64,000 nucleotides of DNA from an uncultured Devosia sp. (GCF_913055165.1 NZ_CAJXJS010000006.1:1-64000), one strand, 5' to 3'. Positions 52,012-63,341 are shown, counted from the stretch's first letter. A program made the numbers and translations. Notes: generated by a model not told the origin, from the letters alone.

Positions 52012-53382
52012 CTAGGCCGCGTCGAAGATGACCCGGTTCCGCCCTTCTCGCTTAGCGCGATAGAGTGCGACGTCAGCCCGTTTGATCAGGCTCTCCGGCG
52101 TATCGGCATGGGTTTCATTGAGCGACACCCCGGCTGAAACCGTAACCGATAGCGCACGCGCCGCGCCGATTTCGAACGGCTTTTCTGCAATGGCCTGCCG
52201 TACGCGTTCGGCCACCGCTTCCGCCTGTCCGGTATCGGTATCCGGCATGAGTACGACAAATTCCTCGCCGCCAAAGCGGCAGGCCAGGTCGACACCGCGA
52301 ATATTGCGCTTGAGCCGGGCCGCGAACTCCCGCAGCACCGCGTCACCTGCATCATGGCCGTGATTGTCGTTGACGGCCTTGAAGTGATCGATGTCCAGGA
52401 TCATCAGCGCCACGTCCCGGTCCTGCTCCTGCGCCTTGTTCAGCATCACATTGAGATGCCTGTCGAAATAGCGCCGGTTGTAGAGACCAGTGAGTTCGTC
52501 GGTCACGGCCAGTGCCATGGTGTTGTTCACGCTCTCGCGCAGTTCCATGGCATAGCGGTGGCGTCGAATCTGGGTGCGCACCCGCGCCTGCAATTCGTTC
52601 CGATCCACCGGCCGGCTGATATAGTCGTTCACGCCGAGATCCAGCGCCCGAACCACTTGCGGCTTGTCGCTCGCATCCGCCATCAGGATGATCGGCAAAT
52701 TGCGCGAATGCTCTACCGTTCGGATCTGCGAGCTGACGCGCAGCGGGTCAAACCCATCAAGGCTCATGCTGATCAGGGCCAGCTCATACCCTGCCCCGGC
52801 CACCTGGAAGACGGCATCGGCCGGCTCGGTCAATATGTCCACGGCGTGATCAGGTGTCAGATAGCCCTGGATACGCTCGGCATGTCGCCGATCCGTATCG
52901 ATGATCAGCACAGAGCCACCGCTGGCAGAAATGCTGTCCATGGCCCGCAGCGCATCCTCAACAGCAATCTGCTGTCCTGTGAGGGCGCGCGCCCGCAATT
53001 CATCGGTCAGAGACTTGAGCCGCACCAGGCTCTTCACCCGCGCCATGAGCTGGGTGTCGTCCACGGGCTTGGTCAGGAAGTCGTCGGCGCCCGCGTCTAG
53101 CCCCTGGACCCGGTCGGAAGCCTGATCCAGTGCGGTGACCATAAGCACCGGCACATGGTGGGTCTTCGGATTGGCCTTGAGGCGCCGGCAGACTTCGAAA
53201 CCGTCCATCTCAGGCATCATGACGTCGAGCAGCACGATGTCGACGTCCTGGCTGTCACAGATCGCCAGGGCCTGAGCGCCTGAGCTGGCCGTCAGCACCT
53301 CGTAGTATTCTGCGGCTAACCGTGCCTCAAGCAGACGGACATTAGTGGGAATATCGTCAACAATCAGAACGCGCGCGGTCAC
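52012..53382 (-). CDS. pleD: PleD-family response regulator diguanylate cyclase (REC-REC-GGDEF)
   Basis: Two REC domains (DIVLLDVMMPEMDGFEV), RGVD I-site, RFGGEEFVVLMP; GTG start at 53382. Confidence 0.95.
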   Translation of the reverse strand: MTARVLIVDDIPTNVRLLEARLAAEYYEVLTASSGAQALAICDSQDVDIVLLDVMMPEMDGFEVCRRLKANPKTHHVPVLMVTALDQASDRVQGLDAGADDFLTKPVDDTQLMARVKSLVRLKSLTDELRARALTGQQIAVEDALRAMDSISASGGSVLIIDTDRRHAERIQGYLTPDHAVDILTEPADAVFQVAGAGYELALISMSLDGFDPLRVSSQIRTVEHSRNLPIILMADASDKPQVVRALDLGVNDYISRPVDRNELQARVRTQIRRHRYAMELRESVNNTMALAVTDELTGLYNRRYFDRHLNVMLNKAQEQDRDVALMILDIDHFKAVNDNHGHDAGDAVLREFAARLKRNIRGVDLACRFGGEEFVVLMPDTDTGQAEAVAERVRQAIAEKPFEIGAARALSVTVSAGVSLNETHADTPESLIKRADVALYRAKREGRNRVIFDAA

Positions 53383-53471
53383 AGCATTACTCCGGATACC
53401 AGCGGCCAACCGGCAGAATACGCACCGGCTTCAAGCCCCCGCCCAAGCTGGCCGCAGGGTGTGCTGCGGCG

Positions 53472-53843
53472 TCAGGCAGGCCCAATATAGTGGGCAATGG
53501 TTTCCAGAAAGTGAGACACCGAAATCGGCTTGGAGATATAGCCCTCGCAGCCGCCCTGCAGGATGCGCTCCTCATCGCCTTTCATGGCGAAGGCCGTCAC
53601 CGCCACAACCGGAATATGAGCGAGCTGGTCATCGTCCTTGAGCCACTTGGTCACCACAAGGCCGGAAACCTCAGGCAGCTGGATATCCATCAGGATCAGG
53701 TCCGGCATATGCGCCCGCGCCAGGTCCAGCGCTTCCATCCCGTTGCGGGTCTGGATGACGGCATAGCCGCGCGATTCCAGCAGATCGTTGAAGAGCTTCA
53801 TGTTCAGCTCATTGTCTTCCACGATCATCACAGTCTTGGGCAT
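53472..53843 (-). CDS. divK: Single-domain response regulator DivK
   Basis: [61 protein letters not shown]; next to pleD. Confidence 0.93.
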   Translation of the reverse strand: MPKTVMIVEDNELNMKLFNDLLESRGYAVIQTRNGMEALDLARAHMPDLILMDIQLPEVSGLVVTKWLKDDDQLAHIPVVAVTAFAMKGDEERILQGGCEGYISKPISVSHFLETIAHYIGPA

Positions 53844-53973
53844 TCTACCTCGCTTGGACACCACCGGGTGTCCGGCCCGGAAAACGTCGACTCGCCCGTC
53901 GGCGGCACTTCGCTTTCACATGCATTCTGGGCTAACATCCAAACTCTAACAAAACACCAAGTGAGACCGCTGC

Positions 53974-54252
53974 GTGCCTGTTTCCAATCGTACCGCGCCC
54001 GACATAGGCGCGCTCGCAGACGCCTGCCTGGGGTTTCTCGCGGAAAACCCCGAAGAGCTGCTGGCCTTCATGCAACATGCAGGCATGACACCGGATGCCT
54101 TGCGGTCGGCGGTCGGCTCCACGCGCCTGCAACGTGGTCTCATCGACTACTTTGCCGCAAATGAAGCGATTCTGCTCGCATTATGCGCCAATTCCGGCAT
54201 GACGCCGGAGCAGTTCATGCGGGTCTGGCACCACCTCAATAAAGTCGAATGA
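53974..54252 (+). CDS. DUF3572-like protein
   Basis: LGFLAENPEELLAFMQHAGMTPDALR...GLIDYFAANEAILLALCANSGM, divergent from divK. Confidence 0.8.
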   Translation: MPVSNRTAPDIGALADACLGFLAENPEELLAFMQHAGMTPDALRSAVGSTRLQRGLIDYFAANEAILLALCANSGMTPEQFMRVWHHLNKVE

Positions 54253-54253
54253 A

Positions 54254-55588
54254 ATGGCGACGGACTGGTTCTGCCGCGACTGCCTGACCTCGGGCTCGAC
54301 CGCCCAGGTGCCCACGCGCTGCCCGGCCTGCGGTTCACCCCGCCTCCGCAGCCATGAAGAGATGTTCGCGCTCTCTGTCGCCCATGTCGACTGCGACGCC
54401 TTCTATGCCTCAGTTGAGAAACGTGACGATCCGTCATTGCGCGACAAGCCGCTCATCATTGGCGGCGGGCAACGTGGCGTGGTGTCCACGTGCTGCTACA
54501 TCGCGCGCCAGTCTGGTGTCCGCTCGGCAATGCCCATGTTCAAGGCCCGCGAGCTTTGCCCTGAGGCCGTCGTCATCAAGCCCGACATGGCCAAATATGT
54601 TGACGTCAGCCGCCAAATCCGCCGCCATATGGAGGCACTAACCCCTCTGGTGGAACCGATTTCCATCGACGAGGCCTTTCTCGACATGACTGGCACCGAG
54701 CGGGTGCATAAGGCGCCCCCAGCGCTGAGCCTGGCCCGTTTCGCGCGGACCATCGAGCAGGATATTGGCGTCACAATTTCGGTCGGCCTGTCCCACAACA
54801 AGTTCCTCGCCAAGATCGCCTCCGACCTCGACAAGCCACGCGGCTTCGCTGTCATCGGGGTCGCCGAAACAATCGAGTTCCTGGCGCCCAAACCCATCAA
54901 CCTGATCTTCGGGGTCGGCAAGGTATTCTACGAGCGGCTCAAGAAGGACGGCTACCACACTATTGGGCAATTGCAGCAGGAAGACCCTGACCGCCTGATC
55001 CGGCTCTATGGAGAATCCGGGGCCCGCCTGGCCAGGCTCGCCCGCGGCCAGGATGCTCGCCGCGTATCCATCGATGGCGATATGAAAACCATCTCTTCCG
55101 AAACCACCTTCCTGCGCGATCTGGCCTCCCTCGATGAACTCTCCACCGAACTGCTGAAATGCTCGGAACGCCTATCAGACCGGCTCAAGTCCAAGGGCGT
55201 GGTGGGTAACACGGTCACAATCAAGCTCAAGACAGCCGGATTTAAGTTGCGCACACGCGCCCGACACCTGATGATGCCCACACAGCTTGCCAATGCGCTC
55301 TATGAAGCAGGCATGGCCCTTCTGGCGCGGGAGGTAGATGGTACGCCGTTCCGCCTCATTGGCATCGGGGTTTCAGGCCTTGAACCAGCGGACGGCTCGG
55401 ACCCGGGCGATCTGCTGGAACCGCAGGTGGCCCGCAAGGCCGCCGCCGAGCGCGCCATGGACAAGGTCCGCACGCGCTTTGGCCGCGCGGCAGTTGTCCG
55501 TGGCAAGTTGTATACCTCCCGGCCCGAACCGCTCTCGGGCCCGGCATCCGAAGAAGAAGCAGACGACCTCGAAGGCAAGACCACATGA
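54254..55588 (+). CDS. dinB: DNA polymerase IV (Y family) with N-terminal zinc-ribbon-like extension
   Basis: CRDC-N-CPAC cysteine pairs, then AHVDCDAFYASVEKRDDPSLRDKPLIIGG, SIDEAFLDMTG, SVGLSHNKFLAKIASDLDKP. Confidence 0.95.
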   Translation: MATDWFCRDCLTSGSTAQVPTRCPACGSPRLRSHEEMFALSVAHVDCDAFYASVEKRDDPSLRDKPLIIGGGQRGVVSTCCYIARQSGVRSAMPMFKARELCPEAVVIKPDMAKYVDVSRQIRRHMEALTPLVEPISIDEAFLDMTGTERVHKAPPALSLARFARTIEQDIGVTISVGLSHNKFLAKIASDLDKPRGFAVIGVAETIEFLAPKPINLIFGVGKVFYERLKKDGYHTIGQLQQEDPDRLIRLYGESGARLARLARGQDARRVSIDGDMKTISSETTFLRDLASLDELSTELLKCSERLSDRLKSKGVVGNTVTIKLKTAGFKLRTRARHLMMPTQLANALYEAGMALLAREVDGTPFRLIGIGVSGLEPADGSDPGDLLEPQVARKAAAERAMDKVRTRFGRAAVVRGKLYTSRPEPLSGPASEEEADDLEGKTT

Positions 55589-56043
55589 CCGACCCGATCG
55601 AAAAGCTCCGCGAATACGGCTATGAACTGCCGGCGCCCAAGGCCCCGGTGGCCAGCTATGTCCCTGTCAACCGCAGCGGCAACCTGCTCTACGTGTCCGG
55701 CCAGCTCTCCACCAACGAATCCGGCGTAGTACAAGGCCTGTTAGGCGACACCATGAATGTCGTGCAGGGCGGCAACGCGGCCGAGCTTTGCGCCGTCAAT
55801 ATCCTGGCCCAGATCGTCCACATGGCCGGCGTGCCGCTGCACGAAATCAAGAAGATCGTCAAACTCACGGTCCTGGTCGCCTCCACCCCCGATTTCTTCG
55901 AGCAGCATCTGGTCGCCAACGGCGCTTCAAGTTTGCTGGTCGGCGTTCTCGGCGACAAGGGCAAGCACGCCCGTGCAGCCTTTGGCGTAGCTGCCCTGCC
56001 CATGGGTGCAGCCGTTGAAATCGAGGCCATCGTCGAGGTTTAA
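55585..56043 (+). CDS. RidA family protein
   Basis: YVPVNRSGNLLYVSGQLSTNESGVVQGLLGD...VARAAFGVAALPMGAAVEIEAIVEV-type C-terminus. Confidence 0.92.
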   Translation: MTDPIEKLREYGYELPAPKAPVASYVPVNRSGNLLYVSGQLSTNESGVVQGLLGDTMNVVQGGNAAELCAVNILAQIVHMAGVPLHEIKKIVKLTVLVASTPDFFEQHLVANGASSLLVGVLGDKGKHARAAFGVAALPMGAAVEIEAIVEV

Positions 56044-56058
56044 GGGACGTGGCCCGGG

Positions 56059-57297
56059 TTGACGCCCGGGCCCGGCCACCCCATATCGACCAGACCCATT
56101 CTCAGGGCGCTCGTCCCAGTGTCTGCAAGCGGTTACACGGCAACAATCCATCCCACCACGGCCGATATCCCGGCCGCGGTATGGAATAACCTCGTCCCGG
56201 CGACCGACGGCATCCCCGACAATCCTTTTCTCGACCACGCCTTCTTTCTGGCCCTGGAGGAATCAGGGTGTGCCACCGGCAGGACCGGTTGGCAGGCGCA
56301 GCATGTTCTGCTCGCCAATGACACCGGCGAGCCGGTAGGTCTGCTGCCGCTTTTCCTCAAATCCCATTCCATGGGCGAATATGTCTTCGACCACGGCTGG
56401 GCCAACGCGCTGGAGCGCGCCGGCGGCCGCTATTATCCCAAGCTGCAGGGCTCGGTTCCCTTCACGCCCGCGACCGCTCCGAAGCTGCTGGTGCCGTCCG
56501 GTGGCCTCGAAGCCCGTGCTGCACTGCTTTCGACGGCCCAGCAGCTGACCTCCCGACTGGATGCATCCTCGGTGCACCTCACCTTCATCCCCGAGGCCGA
56601 AGCGGCACTTGCCAGCTCCCTCGATTGGTTGCACCGTACGGACACGCAGTTTCACTGGCATAACCGCGGCTATGCCAGCTTCGAGGAGTTCCTCGAGAGC
56701 CTGTCTTCGCGAAAGCGCAAGACCATCCGCCGCGAGCGCCGCGATGCCTTGGCCGACGGACTCACGGTCCGCTGGCTTTCCGGTACCGACATTCTTGAGC
56801 ACCATTGGGACGCCTTCTTCGCCTTTTACGAAGATACCGGCGCGCGCAAATGGGGCCGGCCCTATCTCAACCGCACCTTCTTCTCCCTGCTCGGCCAATA
56901 CATGGCCGACCGGGTGGTCCTCATGCTCGCCTATGACGGCGACGAACCCATCGCCGGCGCCATCAACTTCCGGGGCAAGGACAGGCTTTACGGCCGCAAT
57001 TGGGGCGCCGTCCGCGATGTGCCCTTCCTGCATTTCGAGGTCTGCTACTACCAGGCGATCGACTACGCGATCAGCCATAAGCTGGCTGTCGTTGAGGCCG
57101 GGGCCCAGGGCGAGCACAAGCTGGCGCGCGGATACGAGCCAGTGCTGACCCACTCGGCTCACTGGATCGCCCATCCCGGCCTGCGGCGTGCCGTCGCAGA
57201 CTATCTGGCCGACGAGCGCCCGGCCATCGAGCAGCAGCAGGAACTGCTCGAGCAGTTCACCCCCTTCCGCAAAGGTGAGCGGCAGGAGCGATCTTAG
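56059..57297 (+). CDS. FemAB/GNAT-like protein, COG3146/DUF482-type
   Basis: FLDHAFFLALEESGCATGRTGWQAQH, YFPKLQ-like YYPKLQGSVPFTPATAPK, LSSRKRKTIRRERR, RGYEPVLTHSAHWI. Confidence 0.88.
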   Translation: MTPGPGHPISTRPILRALVPVSASGYTATIHPTTADIPAAVWNNLVPATDGIPDNPFLDHAFFLALEESGCATGRTGWQAQHVLLANDTGEPVGLLPLFLKSHSMGEYVFDHGWANALERAGGRYYPKLQGSVPFTPATAPKLLVPSGGLEARAALLSTAQQLTSRLDASSVHLTFIPEAEAALASSLDWLHRTDTQFHWHNRGYASFEEFLESLSSRKRKTIRRERRDALADGLTVRWLSGTDILEHHWDAFFAFYEDTGARKWGRPYLNRTFFSLLGQYMADRVVLMLAYDGDEPIAGAINFRGKDRLYGRNWGAVRDVPFLHFEVCYYQAIDYAISHKLAVVEAGAQGEHKLARGYEPVLTHSAHWIAHPGLRRAVADYLADERPAIEQQQELLEQFTPFRKGERQERS

Positions 57298-57375
57298 CGG
57301 TGGTCAGTGACTTCGGGCTTCCCCCAAGCTGCGCGCCGCCGTAAACAAATAAGCATCAGACTCGCCGAGGCGCCC

Positions 57376-57792
57376 ATGAGCTACGATCCCGACAACATCT
57401 TCGCCAAGATCCTCAAGGGCGAATTGCCCTGCCACAAGGTCTACGAGGACGAGATCGCTCTGGTGATGATGGACATTTTTCCGCAATCCCGCGGACACAC
57501 GCTGATCATCCCCAAGGCCGCCTCCCGCAACCTGCTCGATGCCGATCCCGCCGCTCTCGCGGCCGTCATGCCGCTGGTGCAGCGTGTGGCTAGGGCGCTC
57601 AAGACCGCCACAGGCGCTGATGGCTTGCGCCTGGTGCAGTTCAACGAAGCGCCCGCGGGTCAGACGGTCTTCCACCTGCATTTCCACGTCATCCCCATTT
57701 ATGACGGTGTGCCGCTTGGCGCTCATGCCGGCAGCAAGGCCGACGACGCCGAACTGGCCGTCCTCGCCAAAGACATCGCCGCTGCGCTCTGA
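57376..57792 (+). CDS. HIT family protein
   Basis: FAKILKGELPCHKVYEDEIALVMMDIFPQSRGHTLIIPK, FHLHFHVIP. Confidence 0.94.
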   Translation: MSYDPDNIFAKILKGELPCHKVYEDEIALVMMDIFPQSRGHTLIIPKAASRNLLDADPAALAAVMPLVQRVARALKTATGADGLRLVQFNEAPAGQTVFHLHFHVIPIYDGVPLGAHAGSKADDAELAVLAKDIAAAL

Positions 57793-57799
57793 CCCCACC

Positions 57800-58447
57800 A
57801 TGACACCCACGCGCCACCTCGTCCTGGGCATGGTGCTGACCGGCTCCGCCGGCCTTATAGACGCGGTCGGCTTCATAGAGCTGGGCGGCTATTTCACCTC
57901 CTTCATGAGCGGCAACACCACCCAGGGCGGTGCCGCCCTGGTCGATGGCGCATGGCCCGTGGTGCTGCTCACAGCCTCGCTCATCGCCCTGTTCTTCATC
58001 GGTAGCGTGCTGGGTGCCCTTGCCGCCTATTCCAGCCCACGCTGGGGACCAGCCGCCGTCAGCGCCGTTGTGCTGGTGGGCGTGGTGACCACGCTGGCGT
58101 TGGCGCTGGCCGGTTATCCTGCGAACCAGGCCATGCTGGTGCTTGCGGCCAGTGCTGGTGGACAGAATGCCATTCTGCCCATGCGCGGCGCGGTCCGCCT
58201 TGGCGCCACTTTCGTCACCGGCACGCTCTATATGGCCGGACAGGATTTGGCGCTGGCACTGCGGGGAGCCGCCCCACCTTTGCGCTGGCTGCAACACCTG
58301 ACTGTGTGGTTTGCACTCTTTGCCGGCGCCGCTATTGGTGCCCTGCTCTACCGGCTTCTCGGCATCGGCACCCTGGGCTTGCCGATCGCGATTTACGCCG
58401 CCTTCACCTTCGGCCATCTCCGCGCCGCTCGCGCTTCGGCGATATGA
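57800..58447 (+). CDS. YoaK/DUF1275 family membrane protein
   Basis: GLIDAVGFIELGGYFTSFMSGNTTQGG, multi-TM. Confidence 0.9.
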   Translation: MTPTRHLVLGMVLTGSAGLIDAVGFIELGGYFTSFMSGNTTQGGAALVDGAWPVVLLTASLIALFFIGSVLGALAAYSSPRWGPAAVSAVVLVGVVTTLALALAGYPANQAMLVLAASAGGQNAILPMRGAVRLGATFVTGTLYMAGQDLALALRGAAPPLRWLQHLTVWFALFAGAAIGALLYRLLGIGTLGLPIAIYAAFTFGHLRAARASAI

Positions 58448-58448
58448 A

Positions 58449-58472
58449 AAGCCCGGCTGAGGAGCCGGGCTT
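58449..58472. terminator. Bidirectional intrinsic terminator between convergent genes
   Basis: aagcccggctgaggagccgggctt. Confidence 0.75.
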
Positions 58473-58476
58473 CAGA

Positions 58477-59961
58477 TCATCCGTGACCCACCAGCAGGTC
58501 GCCATTTGCCTTATGGTGCACGCCGAGATTGTCGACGATGGTCGCGCTGGCCTTGTTCATGCCCGATAGCGTCACCTCCCGGCCCAGCTTGCGGAATTTG
58601 AGAACCGCCTTGTCGACCCCGGCCACACTGGAAATGTCCCAGATATGGGCGTGTGTCAGGTCGATCACCACGCGATCCACCGCCTCATCGAAGTCAAAAG
58701 CCCGCATGAATTGCTCGGCCGAAGCGAAGAACAACTGTCCCTGCACGTGATAAACCCGCGTCTTGCCGTCCTCGCTCAGCTCCTTGCGCACCTGGAAGAT
58801 CTGCGAGATCTTCCAGGCAAAGAACACGCCAGACAGCAGCACTCCCACGAGCACGCCGATTGCCAGATTGTGGGTATAGACCACAAAGGCCACCGTGGAG
58901 AGCATCACCATGGATGACGAACGCGGGTGATCGCGCAGATTGCGGATCGACTGCCAGTCAAACGTGCCGATCGACACCATGATCATGATCGCTACCAGCG
59001 CCGGCATGGGGATATTGCGCAACAGGTCACCAAGCACCACCAGCAGCACCAGCAGATAGGCTCCGGCAAGGAATGTGGACAGACGCCCACGTCCGCCGGA
59101 ACGCACATTGATGCCCGACTGGCCGATCATGGCACAACCCGCCATGCCACCAAAAAAGCCGGAGGCGATATTGGCGATGCCCTGTCCGATGCTCTCCTGC
59201 CTCTTGTCACTCGGCGTATCGGTGAAATCGTCGATGATCTGCGCTGTCATCAGGGATTCGAGCAGACCAACGGCCGCCACCCCCACCGAATAGGGCAGGA
59301 TGATCCAGAACATGTCCAGCGTCAGCGGCACATTCGGAATGAGAAGGAACGGCAGCGCCGTGGGCAGTTCGCCCATGTCACCCACCAGGTGCACATCCAG
59401 CCCACCGAAGAACACCACCAGTCCAACGACGATGATGGCCACCAGCGGCGAGGGCACCAACGTGGTTACGCGCGGGAACAGATAGATGATCAGAAGCGCC
59501 AGTGCCACCATGGGATAGGTCATCATCGGCACGCCGATCAGCTCGGGCAATTGCGCCATGAAAATCAGGATCGCAAGCGCATTGACGAAGCCGGTCATCA
59601 CAGATTTCGACACGAACCGCATCACGGTATGCAGCTTAAGATAGCCCGCGCCGATCTGCAGCACGCCAGCCAGAATGGTCGCTGCCAAGAGGTAGTCGAG
59701 CCCGTGCTCGCGCACCAGTGAGCCGAACAGCACCGCGGTTGCCGCCGTGGCGGCAGAGATCATGGCGGGACGCCCGCCAAAAATAGCAATGACAATGGCG
59801 ATCACCACCGAAGCATAGAGCCCGACCCGGGGGTCGACGCCGGCGATGATGGAAAAAGCGATAGCCTCTGGAACGAGGGCCAGGGCGACGACGAGACCGG
59901 AGAGCAGGTCGCCCCGCACATTCCGCACCCACTCGGCGCGGTAGTTTTCGAAATTGAACAT
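58477..59961 (-). CDS. SulP family anion transporter with C-terminal STAS domain
   Basis: [68 protein letters not shown]. Confidence 0.94.
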   Translation of the reverse strand: MFNFENYRAEWVRNVRGDLLSGLVVALALVPEAIAFSIIAGVDPRVGLYASVVIAIVIAIFGGRPAMISAATAATAVLFGSLVREHGLDYLLAATILAGVLQIGAGYLKLHTVMRFVSKSVMTGFVNALAILIFMAQLPELIGVPMMTYPMVALALLIIYLFPRVTTLVPSPLVAIIVVGLVVFFGGLDVHLVGDMGELPTALPFLLIPNVPLTLDMFWIILPYSVGVAAVGLLESLMTAQIIDDFTDTPSDKRQESIGQGIANIASGFFGGMAGCAMIGQSGINVRSGGRGRLSTFLAGAYLLVLLVVLGDLLRNIPMPALVAIMIMVSIGTFDWQSIRNLRDHPRSSSMVMLSTVAFVVYTHNLAIGVLVGVLLSGVFFAWKISQIFQVRKELSEDGKTRVYHVQGQLFFASAEQFMRAFDFDEAVDRVVIDLTHAHIWDISSVAGVDKAVLKFRKLGREVTLSGMNKASATIVDNLGVHHKANGDLLVGHG

Positions 59962-60190
59962 GGACAAGACCCAGGGCGCAGACGGCTGGGAACCGCCTTG
60001 AATGCGCGATGATACTTGTGACCGGGGGATAGGCGCCCGGAGAAGCCACTCGGCAGGAAACACCGAGTCCGACGAACGAGAGGCTTATAACGACGGGATC
60101 AGGTTCGAACAACCCGGCGACACGCATCCCTGCCCTGACCAGTCGTCAGGCCCGCATTCCGTGACGAAAAAGCGCGAACGGAAAAAAACA

Positions 60191-60213
60191 AGGCCGGGAT
60201 CGCTCCCGGCCTT
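60191..60213 (-). terminator. Intrinsic terminator of clpA
   Basis: Minus strand: aggccgggagcgatcccggcct followed by tgttttttttcc. Confidence 0.85.
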
Positions 60214-60237
60214 TCATCATCTCAACCTGAGAAGATC

Positions 60238-62577
60238 TCAGTTCTTGTCTGCCGTCGCCTTGGGCTTCTTCGGTTTGGGCAACGCCTTGGGCTTGGCCGG
60301 GCGTGGCGGAACCGCCACCAGTTCCAGCTTGGCCTCGGCGCCCTCGCCCACCACTGCAACCGTCACCGAGCCACCATTGACCAGTTCGCCAAACAGCACT
60401 TGGTCGGCCAAAGGCTTCTTGACATGCTCCTGGATCACACGGCCCAGCGGGCGGGCGCCCATGCGCTCGTCATAGCCGTGCTCGGCGAGCCAGTCGGCGG
60501 CCTCCGGGGTGAGATTGATCGTAACGCCGCGTTCGGCCAGCTGGCCTTCAAGCTGCAGCACGAACTTCTCCACCACCCGGCGCACCACTTCGCGCGGCAG
60601 CGGCGCGAAGGAGATAATGGCGTCGAGCCGGTTTCGAAATTCGGGGCTGAAGGTGCGGTTGATCGCATCCTCGTCATCCCCCTGCTCGCGCTTGCGGCCA
60701 AAGCCGATCGGCGCGCGGGCCAGTTCCGCGGCACCCACATTGGACGTCATGATCAGGATGACATTGCGGAAATCCACCGCCTTGCCGTTGTGATCGGTCA
60801 GCTTGCCGTGGTCCATCACCTGCAGCAGAATGTTGTAGAGGTCCGGATGGGCCTTTTCGATTTCGTCCAGCAACACCACGCAATGCGGATGCTGGTCGAC
60901 GCCATCGGTCAGCAGCCCACCCTGGTCGAACCCGACATAGCCCGGAGGCGCACCGATCAGTCGGCTGATCGTATGGCGCTCCATATATTCGGACATGTCG
61001 AAGCGCAGCAGTTCCACGCCCAGCGTATCGGCCAACTGCTTGGCAACCTCGGTCTTGCCGACACCGGTCGGACCGGTAAACAGATACGAACCGATCGGCT
61101 TCTCCGGCTCGCGCAGGCCTGCACGGGCCAGCTTGATCGCCGAAGACAACGCCGTGATCGCCGAATCCTGCCCGAACACCACTGTCTTGAGGCTCTGCTC
61201 GAGCCCCGATAGCAGTTCCGCATCGGATTTGGAAACCGACTTGGGTGGGATGCGCGCTATCGAAGCTATGGTGGCCTCGATGTCCTCCACCTCGATGGTC
61301 TTCTTCCGCTTGTCCTCCGGCAGCAGCATCTGGCTGGCCCCGGTCTCGTCGATCACATCGATCGCCTTGTCCGGCAGCTTGCGGTCGGTGATATAGCGCG
61401 CGCTCAGCTCCACGGCGGCCTTGAGCGCTTCATCGGTATATTTGAGCTTGTGGAACTCTTCGAAATACGGCCGCAATCCTTTGACGATCTCGATCGCGTC
61501 CGGAACAGTCGGCTCGTTGACGTCGATCTTCTGGAAGCGCCGGACCAAGGCCCGATCCTTCTCGAAGAACTGCCGGTATTCCTTGTAGGTGGTCGAGCCG
61601 ATGCAGCGGATTGCCCCGCTGGCTAGGGCAGGCTTGAGCAGGTTCGAGGCATCGAGCGCGCCGCCTGAGGTGGCGCCAGCACCGATCATGGTGTGGATTT
61701 CATCGATGAAGAGCACCGCATTGGGCATCTTCTCGAGTTCCTTCATCACCGCTTTCAGACGCTCTTCGAAGTCGCCGCGATAGCGCGTGCCTGCCAGCAG
61801 CGCACCCATGTCGAGCGCGTAGATGACCGCTTCCTTGAGCACTTCGGGCACGTCGCCCTCAATGATCTTGCGCGCCAGCCCCTCGGCAATGGCGGTCTTG
61901 CCGACGCCGGCGTCACCCACATAAAGCGGGTTGTTCTTCGAACGACGGCAGAGCACCTGAATAGTCCGGCGCAACTCGCTGTCCCGCCCGATCAGCGGGT
62001 CGATCTTGCCCTGGCGGGCCTTCTCGTTGAGGTTGACACAAAAATCGGCGAGCGCCGAGCTCTTCTTGGCTTCCGGACCGCCTTCCGAGGTGCCCTCCCC
62101 TTCATCCGCGCCGCGGACCTTGCGCTCTTCACTCGGGCCCGACTTGGTAATGCCGTGGGAGATGAAATTGACCGCGTCCAGCCGGCTCATGTCCTGCTGT
62201 TCGAGGAAATAAGCAGCGTGGCTCTCGCGCTCGGCAAAGATCGCGACCAGCACATTGGCACCGGTAACCTCTTCGCGACCGGACGACTGGACGTGAATGA
62301 CCGCGCGCTGGATCACGCGCTGAAAGGCGGCCGTGGGCCTCGCATCCTGGCCGTTCTGCACGACCAGACTGTCCAGCTCTTCATTAATGAAATCTTCGAG
62401 GTCGCTCTTGAGCGCGTCGATATCGACGTCGCAGCCGGTCAGAACGGCCAGCGTGTCACGGTCGTCCGTCAGGGCCAGAAGCAGGTGCTCGAGCGTGGCA
62501 AACTCATGGTTGCGCTCACGGGCCAGGTTCATCGCCTGGTGCAGGGCCTTTTCGAGTCCGCGCGAAAATGAGGGCAT
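60238..62577 (-). CDS. clpA: ATP-dependent Clp protease ATP-binding subunit ClpA
   Basis: Two AAA modules (GDAGVGKTAIAEGLA, GPTGVGKTEVAKQLA); N-domain MPSFSRGLEKALHQAMNLARERNHEFATLEHLLLAL. Confidence 0.97.
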   Translation of the reverse strand: MPSFSRGLEKALHQAMNLARERNHEFATLEHLLLALTDDRDTLAVLTGCDVDIDALKSDLEDFINEELDSLVVQNGQDARPTAAFQRVIQRAVIHVQSSGREEVTGANVLVAIFAERESHAAYFLEQQDMSRLDAVNFISHGITKSGPSEERKVRGADEGEGTSEGGPEAKKSSALADFCVNLNEKARQGKIDPLIGRDSELRRTIQVLCRRSKNNPLYVGDAGVGKTAIAEGLARKIIEGDVPEVLKEAVIYALDMGALLAGTRYRGDFEERLKAVMKELEKMPNAVLFIDEIHTMIGAGATSGGALDASNLLKPALASGAIRCIGSTTYKEYRQFFEKDRALVRRFQKIDVNEPTVPDAIEIVKGLRPYFEEFHKLKYTDEALKAAVELSARYITDRKLPDKAIDVIDETGASQMLLPEDKRKKTIEVEDIEATIASIARIPPKSVSKSDAELLSGLEQSLKTVVFGQDSAITALSSAIKLARAGLREPEKPIGSYLFTGPTGVGKTEVAKQLADTLGVELLRFDMSEYMERHTISRLIGAPPGYVGFDQGGLLTDGVDQHPHCVVLLDEIEKAHPDLYNILLQVMDHGKLTDHNGKAVDFRNVILIMTSNVGAAELARAPIGFGRKREQGDDEDAINRTFSPEFRNRLDAIISFAPLPREVVRRVVEKFVLQLEGQLAERGVTINLTPEAADWLAEHGYDERMGARPLGRVIQEHVKKPLADQVLFGELVNGGSVTVAVVGEGAEAKLELVAVPPRPAKPKALPKPKKPKATADKN

Positions 62578-62586
62578 ATGATGTTC

Positions 62587-63003
62587 CTACTGTTTTTCCA
62601 TCACGCATTGCAGCGGATGCTGGTTCTTGCGTGCCGTATCCATCACGCGGGTGACCTTGGTCTCGGCCACCTCGTATGGATATACGCCGCACTCACCGAC
62701 CCCCTTCTGGTGGACGTGCAGCATGATGCGCATGGCGTCTTCGCGTGACTTGTTGAAGACGTCCTGAAGCACCAGAACGACGAATTCCATCGGCGTGTAG
62801 TCGTCGTTGAGCAGCAGAACCCGATACAGGTTCGGCCTCTTGGTTTTGGGACGCGTCTTGGTCACCGTCCCGGTTTCGAAATCCGCATCGTTCCCACCCT
62901 TGCGGCCGCCGTCATCGTCCTTGGGGCCGGCAGTCACGCGCGGCGGCACGACGGGCCGGATGGGCGAAAGATTATCGGTGGGCAGCTTGAGGGTCATGGT
63001 CAT
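62587..63003 (-). CDS. clpS: ClpS adaptor protein
   Basis: [52 protein letters not shown]. Confidence 0.96.
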   Translation of the reverse strand: MTMTLKLPTDNLSPIRPVVPPRVTAGPKDDDGGRKGGNDADFETGTVTKTRPKTKRPNLYRVLLLNDDYTPMEFVVLVLQDVFNKSREDAMRIMLHVHQKGVGECGVYPYEVAETKVTRVMDTARKNQHPLQCVMEKQ

Positions 63004-63341
63004 GGTAGGCGCTCTGTCGCCAGAGGAAACGAAGCAGTTGGCTGGCACCATTATGTAGGCAAAATCGGGCCGGTGTTAAGGCCCATGCCATCCCGAAAAT
63101 GTGAGCGCGCGCCAATGGCGCATTAATCAGCACTCTGGACCTGCAAGTCGTGAGGAGCGCCAGCAGTCTGTTGCCCGATTGACGCTCTGAGCCGAAAAAA
63201 CATCGCATTTTACGGAATCGTAACGGCGCATCGCTAACCTCATGGAAGGTCGGTTTTTCGGGGTTTGGGGACACTCGAAACCGCCAGCGTCAAACGAGTA
63301 GCGTACGGGCCATTAGCCCGAGTAAGTAATTGGAGTACCGG

